A DNA stretch of 64,000 nucleotides from Chrysemys picta bellii. Lineage: Eukaryota; Chordata; Testudines; Emydidae. Of this stretch, positions 23,001 through 33,105 are shown piece after piece (the first letter of the stretch is position 1; each line of letters starts with the position of its first letter). Where the stretch lies: the NCBI RefSeq assembly GCF_011386835.1, contig NC_088792.1:40042882-40106881 (forward strand), in the 5' to 3' direction. The notes under the pieces are model-generated. The model saw only the letters and a list, made by a program, of their open reading frames with translations, was not told where the DNA came from and did no database searches. The position numbers were made by a program, and so were the translations under genes.

Positions 23001-23386
23001 ATCCTCTCTCTTGGGGGCGGAATTTCTAATATATTTACTCTAATGTCCTCTACCTCAGTCACTTCCTCCCTATCTCCTGTTACCACTAACTTCTTCTTTG
23101 CTAATTCTCGTCTTTTATCTGATATTTGTTTATTCGTTTTGGTCCTCATCTCGCTCTCAATACATTTATTTATATTCCTTTTCCCAATATATTTCCTTTC
23201 CAACTGTATAAGCTGCGCAACCTCATCTTTAGTCCATATACGAGATCTAGTCGATCCCTCTTTGATCTTACTTTTAGCAGCCATATCTTCTTTTCTTTGC
23301 TCATTCCTCACAGCAGGGTGTCTATGTCTACAGTGTTGGCTCAATCCAGATCTAGTATGAAAACCAAGCCCACAGACCGAGCACGT
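20057..23386 (-). mobile_element. R2-clade non-LTR retrotransposon, outside rDNA
   Basis: A ~3.33-kb AT-rich minus-strand segment. The borders are set by comparison with the host array: the left side stops at 'aaccccacccccta' and the right side resumes at 'taagcctccctg', adjacent in the uninterrupted unit at 19685 ('ccccctacctaagcctccct'). At most two bases are duplicated or lost. R2 normally inserts at one site in the 28S rRNA gene, and no 28S target sequence is present at either junction. The 3' UTR is ~290 bp. The 5' end coincides with the zinc finger, so N-terminal coding sequence and 5' UTR are probably missing. Confidence 0.85.
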
Positions 23387-23431
23387 AAGCCTCCCTGTTC
23401 CTTGTCCCCTAACTGCCCCCTCCTGAGACAT
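20345..23431 (-). CDS. R2-like retrotransposon protein, RT plus endonuclease
   Basis: An uninterrupted 1028-codon frame. Residues 1-14 come from the hAT flank and R2 sequence starts at about residue 15. A C2H2 finger lies at 17-38 (C17, C20, H33, H38) and a Myb-like region at about 65-110 ('WTKDEVAQLI', 'INKCIESEM'), both used by R2 proteins to bind target DNA. The reverse transcriptase spans about 370-650, with 'VFVDLAKAFDSV' near 464, 'RRGVKQGDPLSP' near 520 and the FADD catalytic motif near 560. C-terminal are a CCHC knuckle 'CRWCGK...HISGQC' near 860-880 and the restriction-like endonuclease 'KPDIIFIKGD...VVVDVTV' near 920-940. No stop or frameshift was found. Complete R2 proteins are longer at the N-terminus, so the finger set may be truncated. 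The ATG shown is not native. Confidence 0.9.
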   Translation of the reverse strand: MSQEGAVRGQGTGRLTCSVCGLGFHTRSGLSQHCRHRHPAVRNEQRKEDMAAKSKIKEGSTRSRIWTKDEVAQLIQLERKYIGKRNINKCIESEMRTKTNKQISDKRRELAKKKLVVTGDREEVTEVEDIRVNILEIPPPRERIFPLKGHPEVDLVEKICKRGKQSREGREIINSLGEIEGLLKEDLTKALGWAMLEKLCYSLVEGKDPRNESQIELRNKGKGKMRKEGRRKQFNAIRRYATKKAKYKFYQQLFDKDRRRLTRIIMGEPDKAKCAIPMKEIEEYYVNILGTIGHGNMIGWPSSTENADNDILMSPISVDEIRIALREIRKDSAPGPDKVKVSNLWDIFNLDSLILTKIFNIWFLNRQVPDEFKKNRTILIPKTQDEEEMKKLTSWRPLTIGSVWIRIYTKILAKRLVETVKICSRQKGFISAPGCEENIAILDNLIKGAKRNGNEIAIVFVDLAKAFDSVGHGHIIAGLRRFGIDEHFIDIIRDLYDNCTTRVWVGDEATESILIRRGVKQGDPLSPILFNIAMDPLLTRLEVEGSGFYVKGNSVTSLAFADDVAILSSSYKGMIKNLGILEEFCKNTNLSVNVKKTKGFHILTKHKTYVVNPKDNWQIGSEKIEYVQPGDFEKYLGARIDPWIGVGGPVLKEKLKDWNENLIKAPLKPAQKILILQTYILPKLFYNLLLIEPPFNLLDDLDVLVRKIVKEILHLPQCTTDGIFYSRGRDGGLALTKFSVQIPNMLIRKWRRHIVSRDDWMDLSYLYAGENLVDKILSFSAVTSHPKKWREEEFLRWSELRCQGIGIKYFKNDLISNSIFRNSSKVKSSAYIAALQLRANIYPTRETLARGRGGVNALCRWCGKVRETVPHISGQCYKTKNARIKRHNRVVSAVVDKVGKLGWKAMIEPHLRNSKGELRKPDIIFIKGDTAVVVDVTVRWEDNAGSLEQAHSEKVAYYLELEEEIKNLTGGKNIHFFGFVLGARGEWSEGNNDLLQLLGMDRSKNFKENICRLVLYSTIGMMAIFSDR

Positions 23432-23998
23432 CCTCCCACCCTAACTGCACCCCTATGATCCTACCCCCTACCTGTACCCTGACTGCCCAAAACCTTACAC
23501 CCCCAACCCCCAGACAGCCCTCCCCCCCCCCCCCGAACTCCCGACCCATCCAACCCTGCTCCCGGTCTCTTGACTGCCCCCTCCAGAACCTCCCTGCCCT
23601 TTCTCCGACCCCCCGGCCCCCTTGCCGTGCCGCTCAGAACAGAGTGCTGCGGAGCAGCGCGCTCGGCAGCAGGGGAGGGGGGAGCAGGGGGAGGAGCTCC
23701 AGACTGCCGGAGGCCCAAGGCGAACGGCCAGCCAGCGATCTGCGAATGCAGGGAGGGGGAGGGAGGGAGAAAGAGGAGGGGAGTGGTCTCAAGTTGCAGG
23801 GGAGAGGATGGGGGAAGTGGAGGAGGGACTCTGGCTGTCAGAGCCCCGTGCGAGTGGCACGATCCAGCCGACTGCCCTGTCAGCTGCGCGCACTCTGCAT
23901 GGGGGGGAAATCCGGACATTTACAAATTCCCCCCGGACGCTATTTTTAACTCAAAAAAGCCGGACATGTCCAGCAGAATCTGGACAAATGGTAACCCT
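23387..23998. repeat. Right part of the C-rich hAT interior
   Basis: The array resumes with 'taagcctccctgttccttgt', then grades into a G/C-rich segment ending at the 'ggacaaatggtaaccct' terminus. ORFs here (23455-23949 and others) are compositional. Confidence 0.65.
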
Positions 23999-24006
23999 AA
24001 TTCAAC

Positions 24007-25559
24007 ACTACACTGTTTAGATTTCTTGTTAGTCTTTTTAATCAACATAAGCAGAACAATCCCCCACAGATAATTTAGATTAATATATTTTTTTCCTCAA
24101 AGATGTGAAATGTACCGGTCCCCCTACACCTATCCACTTATGTCATTACTGGACACAGAAATGTATCTTTTAACAAACACATGAACGTCTGATAGTCTCT
24201 CTTAAAAAAGGTCTAATAGAACATTGCCTACATAGTAGCACGCTGAAAACAGTAAACAGAAAGTCAAAGATGGAAGTGCTAAGTCACAAAAATATGAACT
24301 AATTGTGGTGGCATCTTCATAATGCACAGTTGGCTATATGTTGAGTAAGTACTAATGATGTCATTTGAGCCGGAGAAGCCCGCCTGAGGACAGTACCAGT
24401 CACCAGGAGAGGAGACCTAGACTGAGCAGCTCCACTGGCACCGCATCTTCAGAGGCCTCAAATGCAAACACTGTGGGGTGATGTTTAAATTCAAACACAA
24501 ACTGTTTTCACTAAAGTGTTTAGACAGTGATGGCCACACAAATGTTCTTTTTAACATTAGATCTGTGTAAATAAATATTTTTTAAAACACTAACTCTAAA
24601 TTGAATCTAGCTGACAGTGAAGCTTTAAATTAACAAAAGAAGTGTTGAACTGTGCACTACAAAAAGCTAACCACTACAGACGTAACCGGATAGGATAATA
24701 AATGAAGAACTTTTAGTGGCAAGCGGTTGGCTGTATAATAGGGAACGCTGAATAGTTTTGTTCTACACAAAGCTCCTTTTTCATTGGGTTACTTTAATTA
24801 TACTCTTACGTGCATTTTTTTCCTTGTGAAAGGTGAAGGATTACAGTGCTTTTATGTATATAGCATTCTGGAGGCAAGTTATCATTTCACATATAACAGG
24901 TCATGGTTATGTCAGTGTTTACCTACATTATGTTATCCGGAAATGTAACTTGTTTCTTGAGTTTCACCCATTTTCAAATATTTCCCCTCCAATTTGGCAA
25001 CGCAATTAGTCTACATTAGTGCAGACAGATGCCTGTTCACGTAGCTCAAGAAGGCACTGGAAAAATCTTACAGTCTACAATTCAATAGATTAGCCCCATT
25101 TCAGAAAATGTTTCAAAACAATCTGCTTCATCACTCAACATTTGTATGCAAGGTGAAGCAAACTGTATAATAAATCACATTATGACCTCAAAGTGTACTC
25201 AATGTAAATTGGCAATGTGAATTCAACAATGTCAACCAATAAAAGCAATAGACACAGGTATATATGTACTCAGCACAATACAATACAAAAATATGAAGAC
25301 CGACCCAGCACACAGAAGTGGAGAATAAAATGCACCTCCTCAAAAGAGCATCAGCACAAGATTTATGACCCGATTTAAATCCCATTTTGAGAGCATAAAT
25401 GAGACTTTAAATGGTGTATATAAGCTCTCCCATCATAGTCTAAGAGCTCAAATCTACTCCCATTGAAGTCAGACCATTAGACAGCCCCAATAACACAGCA
25501 TGGACCAAGAGGATGGTGCGGAGTTAGTATGTTTTTTCTTTATTCAGAAAAGCAGATGG
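24007..25559. other. Non-coding stretch with one R2-derived scrap
   Basis: AT-rich sequence with no gene. Its only notable item is the 25-bp match to the R2 ORF described for 24112-24136. Confidence 0.5.
24112..24136. repeat. 25-bp exact copy of R2 ORF sequence
   Basis: The 25 bases beginning 'gtaccggtccccctacacct' and ending 'atcca' are identical, same orientation, to 21481-21505 inside the R2-like ORF. The sequences diverge immediately on both sides. The copy lies ~110 bp beyond the right terminus of the hAT host. Confidence 0.85.
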
Positions 25560-25567
25560 GCCATCAC

Positions 25568-26113
25568 TAAGGCTGCGAATCTGTCACAGAGGTTACAGAA
25601 GTCACGGATTCCGTGACTTTCTGGGACCTCAGTGACTTCTGCAGCGGCCAGTGTGGCTGGGGCAGTCTTGGGCAACTGCGCACCTCCCCCACAGCAGTGG
25701 CAGGAGTTTAGGTGTGGGAGGGGGTTCAGGGTTAGGGTGGGGGTTGGGGTATAGGAGGGGGTGAAGGTTCTGGGTGGCTCCCCGGAAGCAGCCAGCATGT
25801 CCAACTCCTAGGTGGAGGTGCGGCCAGGTGTCTCCGCGTGTTGCCTCTGCCCCAGCGTGCGACCCCAGCAGCTTGCATTGGCCATGGTTTCTGGCCAAAG
25901 GGAGCTGTGGAGCAGGCGCTTGGGGTGGGGGCAGTGTATGGAGCCTCCCCACAGCGCCTCTGGGCCATTCCCCCCACCCCCAGAGCACCCAAGTTTTAGT
26001 CAGGGGTATATAGTACAAGTCATGGATAGGTCATGGGCCATGAATTTTTGTTTACTGCCCGTGACCTATCAATGACTTTTACTAAAAATACCTGTTACTA
26101 AAACATAGCCTTA
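25568..26113. mobile_element. hAT element (TAAGGCT family), 8-bp TSD
   Basis: Termini 'taaggctgcgaatctgtcac' and 'gttactaaaacatagcctta' are inverted, and 'gccatcac' is duplicated exactly at 25560-25567 and 26114-26121. Subterminal inverted words 'gtcacggattccgtgac' and 'gcccgtgacctatcaatgac' strengthen the call. The interior has no transposase, and the overlapping 86-129 aa ORFs are spurious. Confidence 0.9.
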
Positions 26114-26121
26114 GCCATCAC

Positions 26122-27536
26122 CTATCAAGTGGCCATTCTTTGGCAAGAAAGGGGAACAGGGACAAAGAGATCTGCATCTTAGCAAAAAAACAGCATGAGC
26201 TCACTTTCTTCCACAAGACCCCTGTCTCCTTGTTCTCATATGGAAATATTTTCCAACTGAAACTACAAAAAGGAGGGGCAAACACCCCAAGACTCCCCTC
26301 TTCTCTCTCCCTGCCCATCTCATTCTCTACACCTGAGAAGACAAAGGAAACAATCATTAGACACTGAGGGAAGGATTTCACTGACCTGAAATTTTGGTCA
26401 GTACTGCTGTTGGAAGCATGTGGTGAAAAACTTTGATTTGAATCTAATATAGTTTGTTAAGCAGGGCCCTAGACAGCATTTTTATCTTTATTTTCTTGTA
26501 ATCTTTTCTAACTTTTATGCCTCATTTCTTGTACTCACTTAAAATCTCTCTTTGTAGTTTATACACTGGATTAGATGAAACAATAAAACATCTCTGGGTA
26601 ACTCTATTTAAAGTGGTGAGGAGTTTTGTATTATTCCCTTAAAGGAATTATGGACTTAATATATTTGAACTATCCAGGAGATGGCTGGGCAGTACAGGAT
26701 ATAGTTTTCTGGGGGTAAATCCAGGAGTCACCCAACAGAGGTTGGAGTCACCCAACAGAGGTAACCCAGGTGTGCCTGGCAGGTTGCAGTTACATACAGG
26801 CACTCAGGGTGTGACTTGCATGCTGGAAAGTTGTTTGTGAGAGGCCCAGGTGGGAGCTACTGCAGCAAGGTATGGTAAGGCGCCCAAAGGTTGCATGGCA
26901 GGGATAGCACAGCACTTCAATGGTCTAGATTGCACTCTGGTATGTCACACATTTATCAAGAAGAAACACCCCAAGCTGAGTTTTTACCCTGAAGAGAGCC
27001 AGAGAAAGTCGATCAAGTCCACTGGGGCCTCACTGTTGCCGTCCATTTTATGTAGAAATCGCTCAGATACTACAGTGAAGGGCAGCTATGTAAAATCCTA
27101 AAACTGACATAAATCCATCACCCAACCTCTATGCCCATTTCTCATCCATAACTGTGGGGTGGAGGCAGCACCTAGCTGATTAGTGTTTGCTTTCCCAGTG
27201 GAAATGCTGAGTCTTTAGTAGGGATCTGAAGAAGCGGAGGGTAGGAGAAGAGGGCATATGATACATTGGGGATCACTGGTCATTTTCGGATTTTACATTC
27301 AACCTACATTTTGAACCCATAGAGGTGGATTTTTAAGTGCTATATAGTATATGTAACATATATATAGTATATGTAGTAAAGAAATATACTGGACACACAC
27401 TACTATTCAAATGATCAGGCATCCTTTGAGATGGCGTGTGGCAAGAACATTAATTCATTCTCACATTACTTAGAAAAGTGGAAAAGAGTAAACTGATCAT
27501 CAATAATTTAAAAGCGGCTCTTCAATTTTCAAATAC
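26122..27536. other. Non-coding stretch with a 20-bp tandem duplication
   Basis: No gene seen. At 26724-26763 the 20-mer 'ggagtcacccaacagaggtt' is followed directly by a second copy differing only at the last base. Confidence 0.5.
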
Positions 27537-27902
27537 AGTAACTCCTCACTTAACGTTGTAGTTATGTTCCTGAAAAATGTGACTTTAAGTGAAACAATGT
27601 TAAGCTAATCAAAGTTCCCCATAAGAATTAATGTAAATGGGGGGGGGGTTAGGGTCCAGGGAAGTTTTTTTCACCAGACAAAAAACATTTTTATATATGT
27701 TTTTTGTAGAGTGTGAGGCTGCATTAACAACGTGTTAACCCTTGAGGGCTCAGCCGAGTGCTAGTTCGTCATTTAGCAGTAAGGCATTCCCTGGGAAATA
27801 TCCCACCCTCTTCCGCCCTCTAACTTCATCACCTCAGCCAAGCTTCACAATCATCATTGCTGTGTACAGTATTAAATTGTTTGTTTAAAACTTATACTGT
27901 CT

Positions 27903-27937
<35 letters not shown>

Positions 27938-27955
27938 AAGTTTCCTTGCACTTAC
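27537..27955. mobile_element. Tigger/pogo-like element, truncated
   Basis: Begins with TA then 'cagtaactcctcacttaacg' and 'ttgtagttatgttcctg', the terminus also found at 56900. Internal words 'gggaaatatcccaccctctt' and 'ttaacccttgagggctcag' occur in inverted order in the 57-kb copy. The right terminus is missing and an (AC)n run sits near the end. No ORF. Confidence 0.7.
27905..27932. repeat. (AC)n microsatellite
   Basis: An uninterrupted dinucleotide run of about 14 units, bracketed by the inverted words 'cttatactgt' and 'acagtataag'. Confidence 0.9.
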
Positions 27956-29544
27956 GAACTCCACATGCACTCACAGATCAAGGTGTGTGCACACTTGGTA
28001 ACAAATTTAGTCAAAAATTTGGTCCAATGTGACTTTTGTCTAAGAGTGGAATCCTGACACAGCTGAGTACTCCTAAGAAGGCAATACTCATGCAGAACTG
28101 GAAGGTAACATAACTGGGAGATGGACTTCTCTACTCCAACATACTAGTAAGGCTCTGAATACTCAAACAGTTCATCAGTTGCCAGGAATTGTGGGGTACT
28201 GGAAGGTCAGTAACGATGCAATACTTATACTGATCTTTTACTACTCTATATGCCTATTTTGGGCCATGTGGATTCATGTTGTGCATGGAATACAGTCAAG
28301 CCCTTGACCGACTCACTTTCTTTTCTGCATTCTCTTGTGAAGATCTGCCACAGCAGATTCACATTCATAGCATACATGTGAGTGCAAAACCACCCTGCAT
28401 GAATTTCCCACTGTATTCCACATCTGTATCCCAGAAAAGTAGCATTTCTGCTGCTAGTCAACACACCTGTACATACCAGCTCAGGATTGTGATTTTTTAA
28501 AAACAAAGTGAGCAAAACACATTTGAAATGACTCTACAAACCTAACATTTGTATTGCCTTAGGTACTTACTGAAAGCTATTAAATGTCATGTTATTATAG
28601 CTCATTGTAATAAGGCAGTAAGGCAAGCTTAACATTAATGTTCCTTCCTAGCAAATACTTTACCAATTTGACAGAATATCATCCATAGGAAGCACTGAGC
28701 CATTGAATCAAGATTCTATGTCAATGCTGCATAGCGTAGGGTATACAACAGTACATTTTAGAGATAAAAATCAGGTTAGATCCTCAGGTGAAAGTGAAAT
28801 TAGATTCCTGACTTCACAAATTAACCTCTTCCAGGAATCCCAGCATAGAATTCAATGGCAACAGCAGTTTTGATTCAGTATTGGCTAGAACTGAGCCACA
28901 GAGGTAGAATAACTTAGGGTATTTCTTCACTGTGGAGTTGACCTAGACTATAGCACAAGTGTTTCCCTAACTCCTCTTTCATCCATAGATAAAAACATCT
29001 AACCCCGTTTGGGGGTGCTTTAAGTCAAAGCTAGCAGGCACAGCTAAGGGTATACATTTCACTACAGCCCTGGAGGGAAACCTGCCTATTTTCCAGTGGT
29101 ATTACAAGTTAATCAGTCCTATCCCACAATTCCACATGGATTGTACTTTCTTGCCTAACTCCTCCCTTCTTATGCACTGTGTTTTAACCCCAAAGTTTAA
29201 CTGGTCCATTTCTGCAGCACTTCCACAATGTTTGATCAGAGATGCCATCCATAAATCCTCCTTCCATGTTGCTAGTCAGACACTGACACCAGCCTTTCAG
29301 TAAAGCTGCGGTGCGATGTCAGTAAGGCCCACAATTTGTGGAAAAGTATCCAAAATGACATTTTTATGTTTAGTGAACAGGAAAGAAACAAAGAGGCAGA
29401 GCAGTTCAGGTGCACTGAGAATCACTTTGTGGTTTGCAGATTATATTCCTCAATGACATCCTCATTAGAAGTTCTTGCTACCAAATGCTGTTTGCTTTTG
29501 CCTTCAGAATGGTCTGCATTAATGAGTAACTACACTTGGAACTT
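27956..29544. other. Non-coding stretch
   Basis: No gene seen. At about 28915-29110 'agggtatttcttcactgtgg', 'agttgacctagactatagca' and 'gggtatacatttcactacag' suggest an old MITE with poorly kept ends. The ORF at 29336-29731 runs into a SINE and is not a gene. Confidence 0.4.
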
Positions 29545-29722
29545 ATTTAATCATAGAATATCATGGTTGGAAGAGATCTCAGGAGGTCATCTAGTCCAAC
29601 CCCCTGCTCAGAGCAGGACCAATCCCCAGACAGATTTTTGTCCCAGATCCCTACTGGCCCCCTCAAGGGGCCCTGGGTTTAGCAGGCCAATGCTCAAACC
29701 ACTGAGCTATCCCTCCCCGTAC
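29545..29722 (-). mobile_element. tRNA-derived SINE with CR1-type 3' end
   Basis: Read on the minus strand it begins 'ggggagggatagctcagtgg' (a tRNA-like A box, TAGCTCAGTGG), passes 'gcctgctaaacccagggc' and ends in a CR1-like tail whose complement is 'aatatcatggttggaagaga' and 'catctagtccaaccccctgc'. Sharing a 3' end with CR1 is the usual sign that the SINE was mobilised by CR1 machinery. The B box is no longer clear. Confidence 0.75.
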
Positions 29723-29724
29723 AT

Positions 29725-29870
29725 GCCATAAATCGATCCACGAGCGCTCTCCCGTCGACTCCTGTACTCCAGCTCAGCGAGAGGCGCAGGCAGAGTCGAC
29801 AGGGGAGCGGCAGCAGTCGACTCACCGTAGTGAAGACACCATGGTAAGTCGATCTAAATTCGTCAACTTC
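29725..29870. mobile_element. Harbinger-like MITE fragment
   Basis: 'cataaatcgatccacgagc', 'cgtcgactcctgtactccag' and 'ctcagcgagaggcgcag' parallel the left portion of the element at 38164-39048 ('ataaatcgatcc', 'cgccgagctggagtacc'). The termini are not preserved. Confidence 0.45.
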
Positions 29871-29929
29871 GTCAAATTCTGAGCCAGGGATCCGGGGCCC
29901 ACTGAGGGCCGTGAGCAGGTTTCAGGGAG

Positions 29930-30200
29930 TCAAGCAGGGCTGGCATTAGACCTGCTGGGGCCCAGGGCAGAAAGCCAAAGTGCCCCACCTGGAGCCGAAG
30001 CCGAAGCCTGAACAATTTAGCTTTGCAGGGCACCCTATGGCGTGGGGCCCCGGGCAATTGCTCTGCTTGCTACCCGCTAATGCTGGCTGTGGCTTTCATA
30101 TGCAGAAAAAACAGTTATTTTGGCACAGGTGGGCCGTGGAGTTTTTAATAGCATGCTGTGGGGGCCTCAGAAAGGAAAAGGTTGAGAACCCCTTGTATAG
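29930..30200. mobile_element. hAT fragment
   Basis: 'gcagggctggcattagacct' and 'gctggggcccagggcag' are the reverse complement of sequence near 4270-4310 in the hAT at 4004-4374. It ends 'ggttgagaaccccttg', a hAT-type right terminus. Confidence 0.55.
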
Positions 30201-30224
30201 TGTACTACAGTGAACATACTAGTA

Positions 30225-30536
30225 CAGGGGTCGGCAACCTTTCAGAAGTGGTGTGCCGCGTCTTCCTTTATTCACTCTAATTTAAGGTTGTGTGTACCAG
30301 TCATACATTTTAATGTTTTTAGAAGTTCTCTTTCTATACGTCTATAATATATAACTAAACTATTGTTGTATGTAAGGTAAATAACGTTTTTAAAATGTTT
30401 AAGAAGCTTCATTTAAAATTAAATTAAAATGCGGCGCTCCCCTGGACTAGTGGCCAAGACCCGGGCAGTGTGAGTGCCATTGCAAATGAGCTCGCGTGCC
30501 GCCTTCGGCACGCGTGCCATAGGTTGCCTACCCCTG
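30225..30536 (+). mobile_element. hAT MITE (CAGGGGTCGGCAACC family), copy A
   Basis: Termini 'caggggtcggcaacctttca' and 'taggttgcctacccctg' are inverted. 'tactagta' is duplicated exactly at 30217-30224 and 30537-30544. The interior is shared with 42742-43049 and 46072-46376: 'agaagtggtgtgccg', 'ttattcactctaatttaagg', then AT-rich sequence and 'gtgccgccttcggcacgcgt'. Confidence 0.92.
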
Positions 30537-30544
30537 TACTAGTA

Positions 30545-33105
30545 CCTAGTTTTCCAGAATGTTAGTAAAGTTAAAAAAACCTGTAGAAACTGACAAAATA
30601 ACAAATGTTGGTGAACACGGTATACAACCAAATATATTCAGCTCACCTGCTCTAGTCCCAAAGCATAAATTCTACACCATAAAACATTAAAAAAAAAAAA
30701 GAGTACACCATAAAAATAAACTTAATTTCGCTTTATGGGCTAGAAGTAACTTTGCTTTCCTGTTATCACTAATGTAGGCTACTCAGCACTAAGGATTAGT
30801 GCTGTGGAATACCTTCAGCAACCATCATTTACTTTTCTCCTAAGTTATTTATTACTAATCACTGTACTTGCAGCAAGTATCCATTTCAGTGCCCATTTTG
30901 GAACATGTTTCTGTGAGGGCTGCCAGATGTTCTGAGCCCAAGACAAAAAACTCTCTCTGGATCTACAAGGTTGTCTTTCAACCTGATTGTTTAATCATAG
31001 CTTTAACTGGTCACTTGATCTTGCTAAGGTCCAGAGTTTTTCCCCGTCTGTCTAATGTGTGGGTCGTATAGACAAGACTACAAGTCAAAACAGCAATAAT
31101 ACATGGAACCAGGTTTTGAAAAGAGCTCAGATTCCATTTAGACACCAAAATACGTGGCCAGACATTCTTAAGAGCTCATGTAGAATCTGGTCATAAGTAT
31201 CCCTATGGAGGGCTGCTGATGCTCAGAATGTGAAAACCTGGTTCCGAACTCTTTAAAAAATGTTGGCCCTTAGTGTCTTTTTAATCGGATTAGATGCCAG
31301 AAACAATGCACTGTCTTAAGTGTCTGAAACATCCCATGGGGGAGATCTGTGTTATACTAGCCCCAAGCTATACTGAAGTTTCTCCTTGTAGAATTTTGAT
31401 TACCTTTGATCAACATTGTGTCCTCCCTCCCCCCTTCTTCAGTACTCTAGTGTTGCAGGCACGTATAATACTGTACTGTACTTACTGATATCTAACACAG
31501 ACCTTCCACTGTACCAAAAAAATGGATTTCTTTAGGCTAAGATTTCTTTTATTTTGTTGTCATTTTAACTGTCAGTGATTGAAAGTTGTCAACTAGCCTC
31601 TTCTATGACTTCCATCCAAATGGATGTGTTCTTCCCTTGGAATCCTGTAAACTGCTGTGCACCCTCCTACACGGTGCTGAGTGCCTTGAACGTTCAATGA
31701 GAGTTAAAGGCCCTAAAAGCATCTGCAGAATCTAGCCCTTTAAATGATCCCGGGCTAATCAGAAATAGATTAGAATGTTTTAGTTTAGTTTTTGGTAGCA
31801 AGAGGCATGAGATATCACAGAATGTATTCATCCAATAAGTCTGTCTTCTAATTCTTCTCATTGCCCAAACCTTAGGAGGTGAGGACTACCCAGAGACACA
31901 CTTCTCTGATATATAAGTGGCATTTATTACCAGTGAGACTTGCTTTTTCACAGATCTCCAGGAAAGTACATGAAACTGTCTTCAATTTGATAGGAATCTT
32001 TATGGCTGGTTTTTAATATAATCCAAATTCCTTCAATTTCCTATCAAATATACTGCATAGTCCATTTTTGGCTCTCCCTTCAGAACTGCCACTGGGAGAT
32101 GGAAAATGGCAGGAAAGCTTTTAAAACAAGAAAATGATAACAGTTAATAGCAAGCTACTTTAAAAGTTGCAAAGGCTCAGTTTCATCAACCCTGGTAAAT
32201 GATTATCTCAATGAGCAATGCATGACAAAAGTCTGTCTCATCTAGAAAAAAGCACATATCACCTTTATTACTGCCTTCTCTTCCAAGTAAACAAGCCATT
32301 GGAATAATTCATTTTCCGAGGACAGTTTTGTAGGATTTAATACATCTAAAAGAGCAAGGCATTACTTTTTCTACTTAAAGAAATTCCTCAAATGGCTGGA
32401 ATGAGGCCAGGGAAGCAAAAATATGAACTGTGCTCTCTGTGTTCAAAAGCATTACAAATTCAGCAAAGCCGATAGGAAACTAGCAACACAGGCAGGTTTG
32501 TCTTCTCTAATATTTCACAAACAAAGCATAGTGATCTGTTTCTGGATGGATCCTGAGCACTGGAATAAAGCTATTAAACAAATCTAATACCTACTGGAAA
32601 AAATAAGTTTTAACATTTATGAATAGGGTTGTCTAAATTGATCTTTATATGCTAAACAGCTATGAGCAGGAGAATGATGGGTGTATCTTATTTTGTCAAG
32701 TCCCACTGTGCAAAAGGCTATAAAGGGAACATCACCACCTTCCTTACACAGCATATTCAATTAAGCCACAGTATACCTGATACAGTGTGTCATGGTTACA
32801 GGGTGAGATGAGTTTTAGATCCTTTTTTGTCCCTCTCAAGTGCACCCCTCAGGTGCCAAAGATTCCTTTGAATCTCCTAAGGGTGGAATCTGCGGTCCAA
32901 CCACTCCTGGACTGGATCTCTGGGTGACAGTCCCCTGATTTCAGAACCATGTAAACAATACAGGCCCAACTGTACTTGGCAACTGAAAGAAAACTTCTGT
33001 CTAGGTCTCTGACCAGTGGCTGATTAAAGTGGCTCAAAACAGTTTTACGTAAACAAATGTATTTAAGCCATAAGTGTTTAACATGTTTTTATAATAGGGA
33101 AAATG
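30545..33105. other. Non-coding stretch, no gene seen
   Basis: About 2.6 kb of AT-rich sequence without recognisable repeats or exons. Short ORFs (30868-31071, 31294-31488, 32849-33037) carry no domain. Confidence 0.5.

Larger units (their letters stand above)
19477..23999. mobile_element. hAT-like element split by an R2 insertion
   Basis: Termini 'tagggttaccatat' and 'atggtaaccct' plus a are inverted and flanked by 'attcaac' on both sides (7 bp; hATs usually duplicate 8). Next to the termini lie 'caaaaaagagg' on the left and 'aaaaaagccggacatgtcc' on the right. The interior is a C-rich tandem-like array of units of the type 'tgccccctcctgagacc' and 'ccttgtcccctgactgcc'. The array is interrupted at 20057-23386 by an unrelated AT-rich element. 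Without it the host is about 1.2 kb and non-coding. Confidence 0.75.

Noticed and set aside
20057..23386. Standard 28S-rDNA insertion of R2
   Set aside because: Neither junction contains the conserved 28S target sequence. Both flanks are the C-rich interior of a hAT-like element.
22825..23458. Plus-strand ORFs of 72-110 aa
   Set aside because: Antisense shadows of the R2-like ORF.
23455..24073. ORFs of 132-167 aa
   Set aside because: Compositional open frames in the right part of the hAT-like element, running across its terminus.
27905..27955. Possible cruciform/regulatory palindrome around the (AC)n run
   Set aside because: The inverted words 'cttatactgt' and 'acagtataag' are part of the Tigger interior, and a microsatellite expansion is the simpler explanation.
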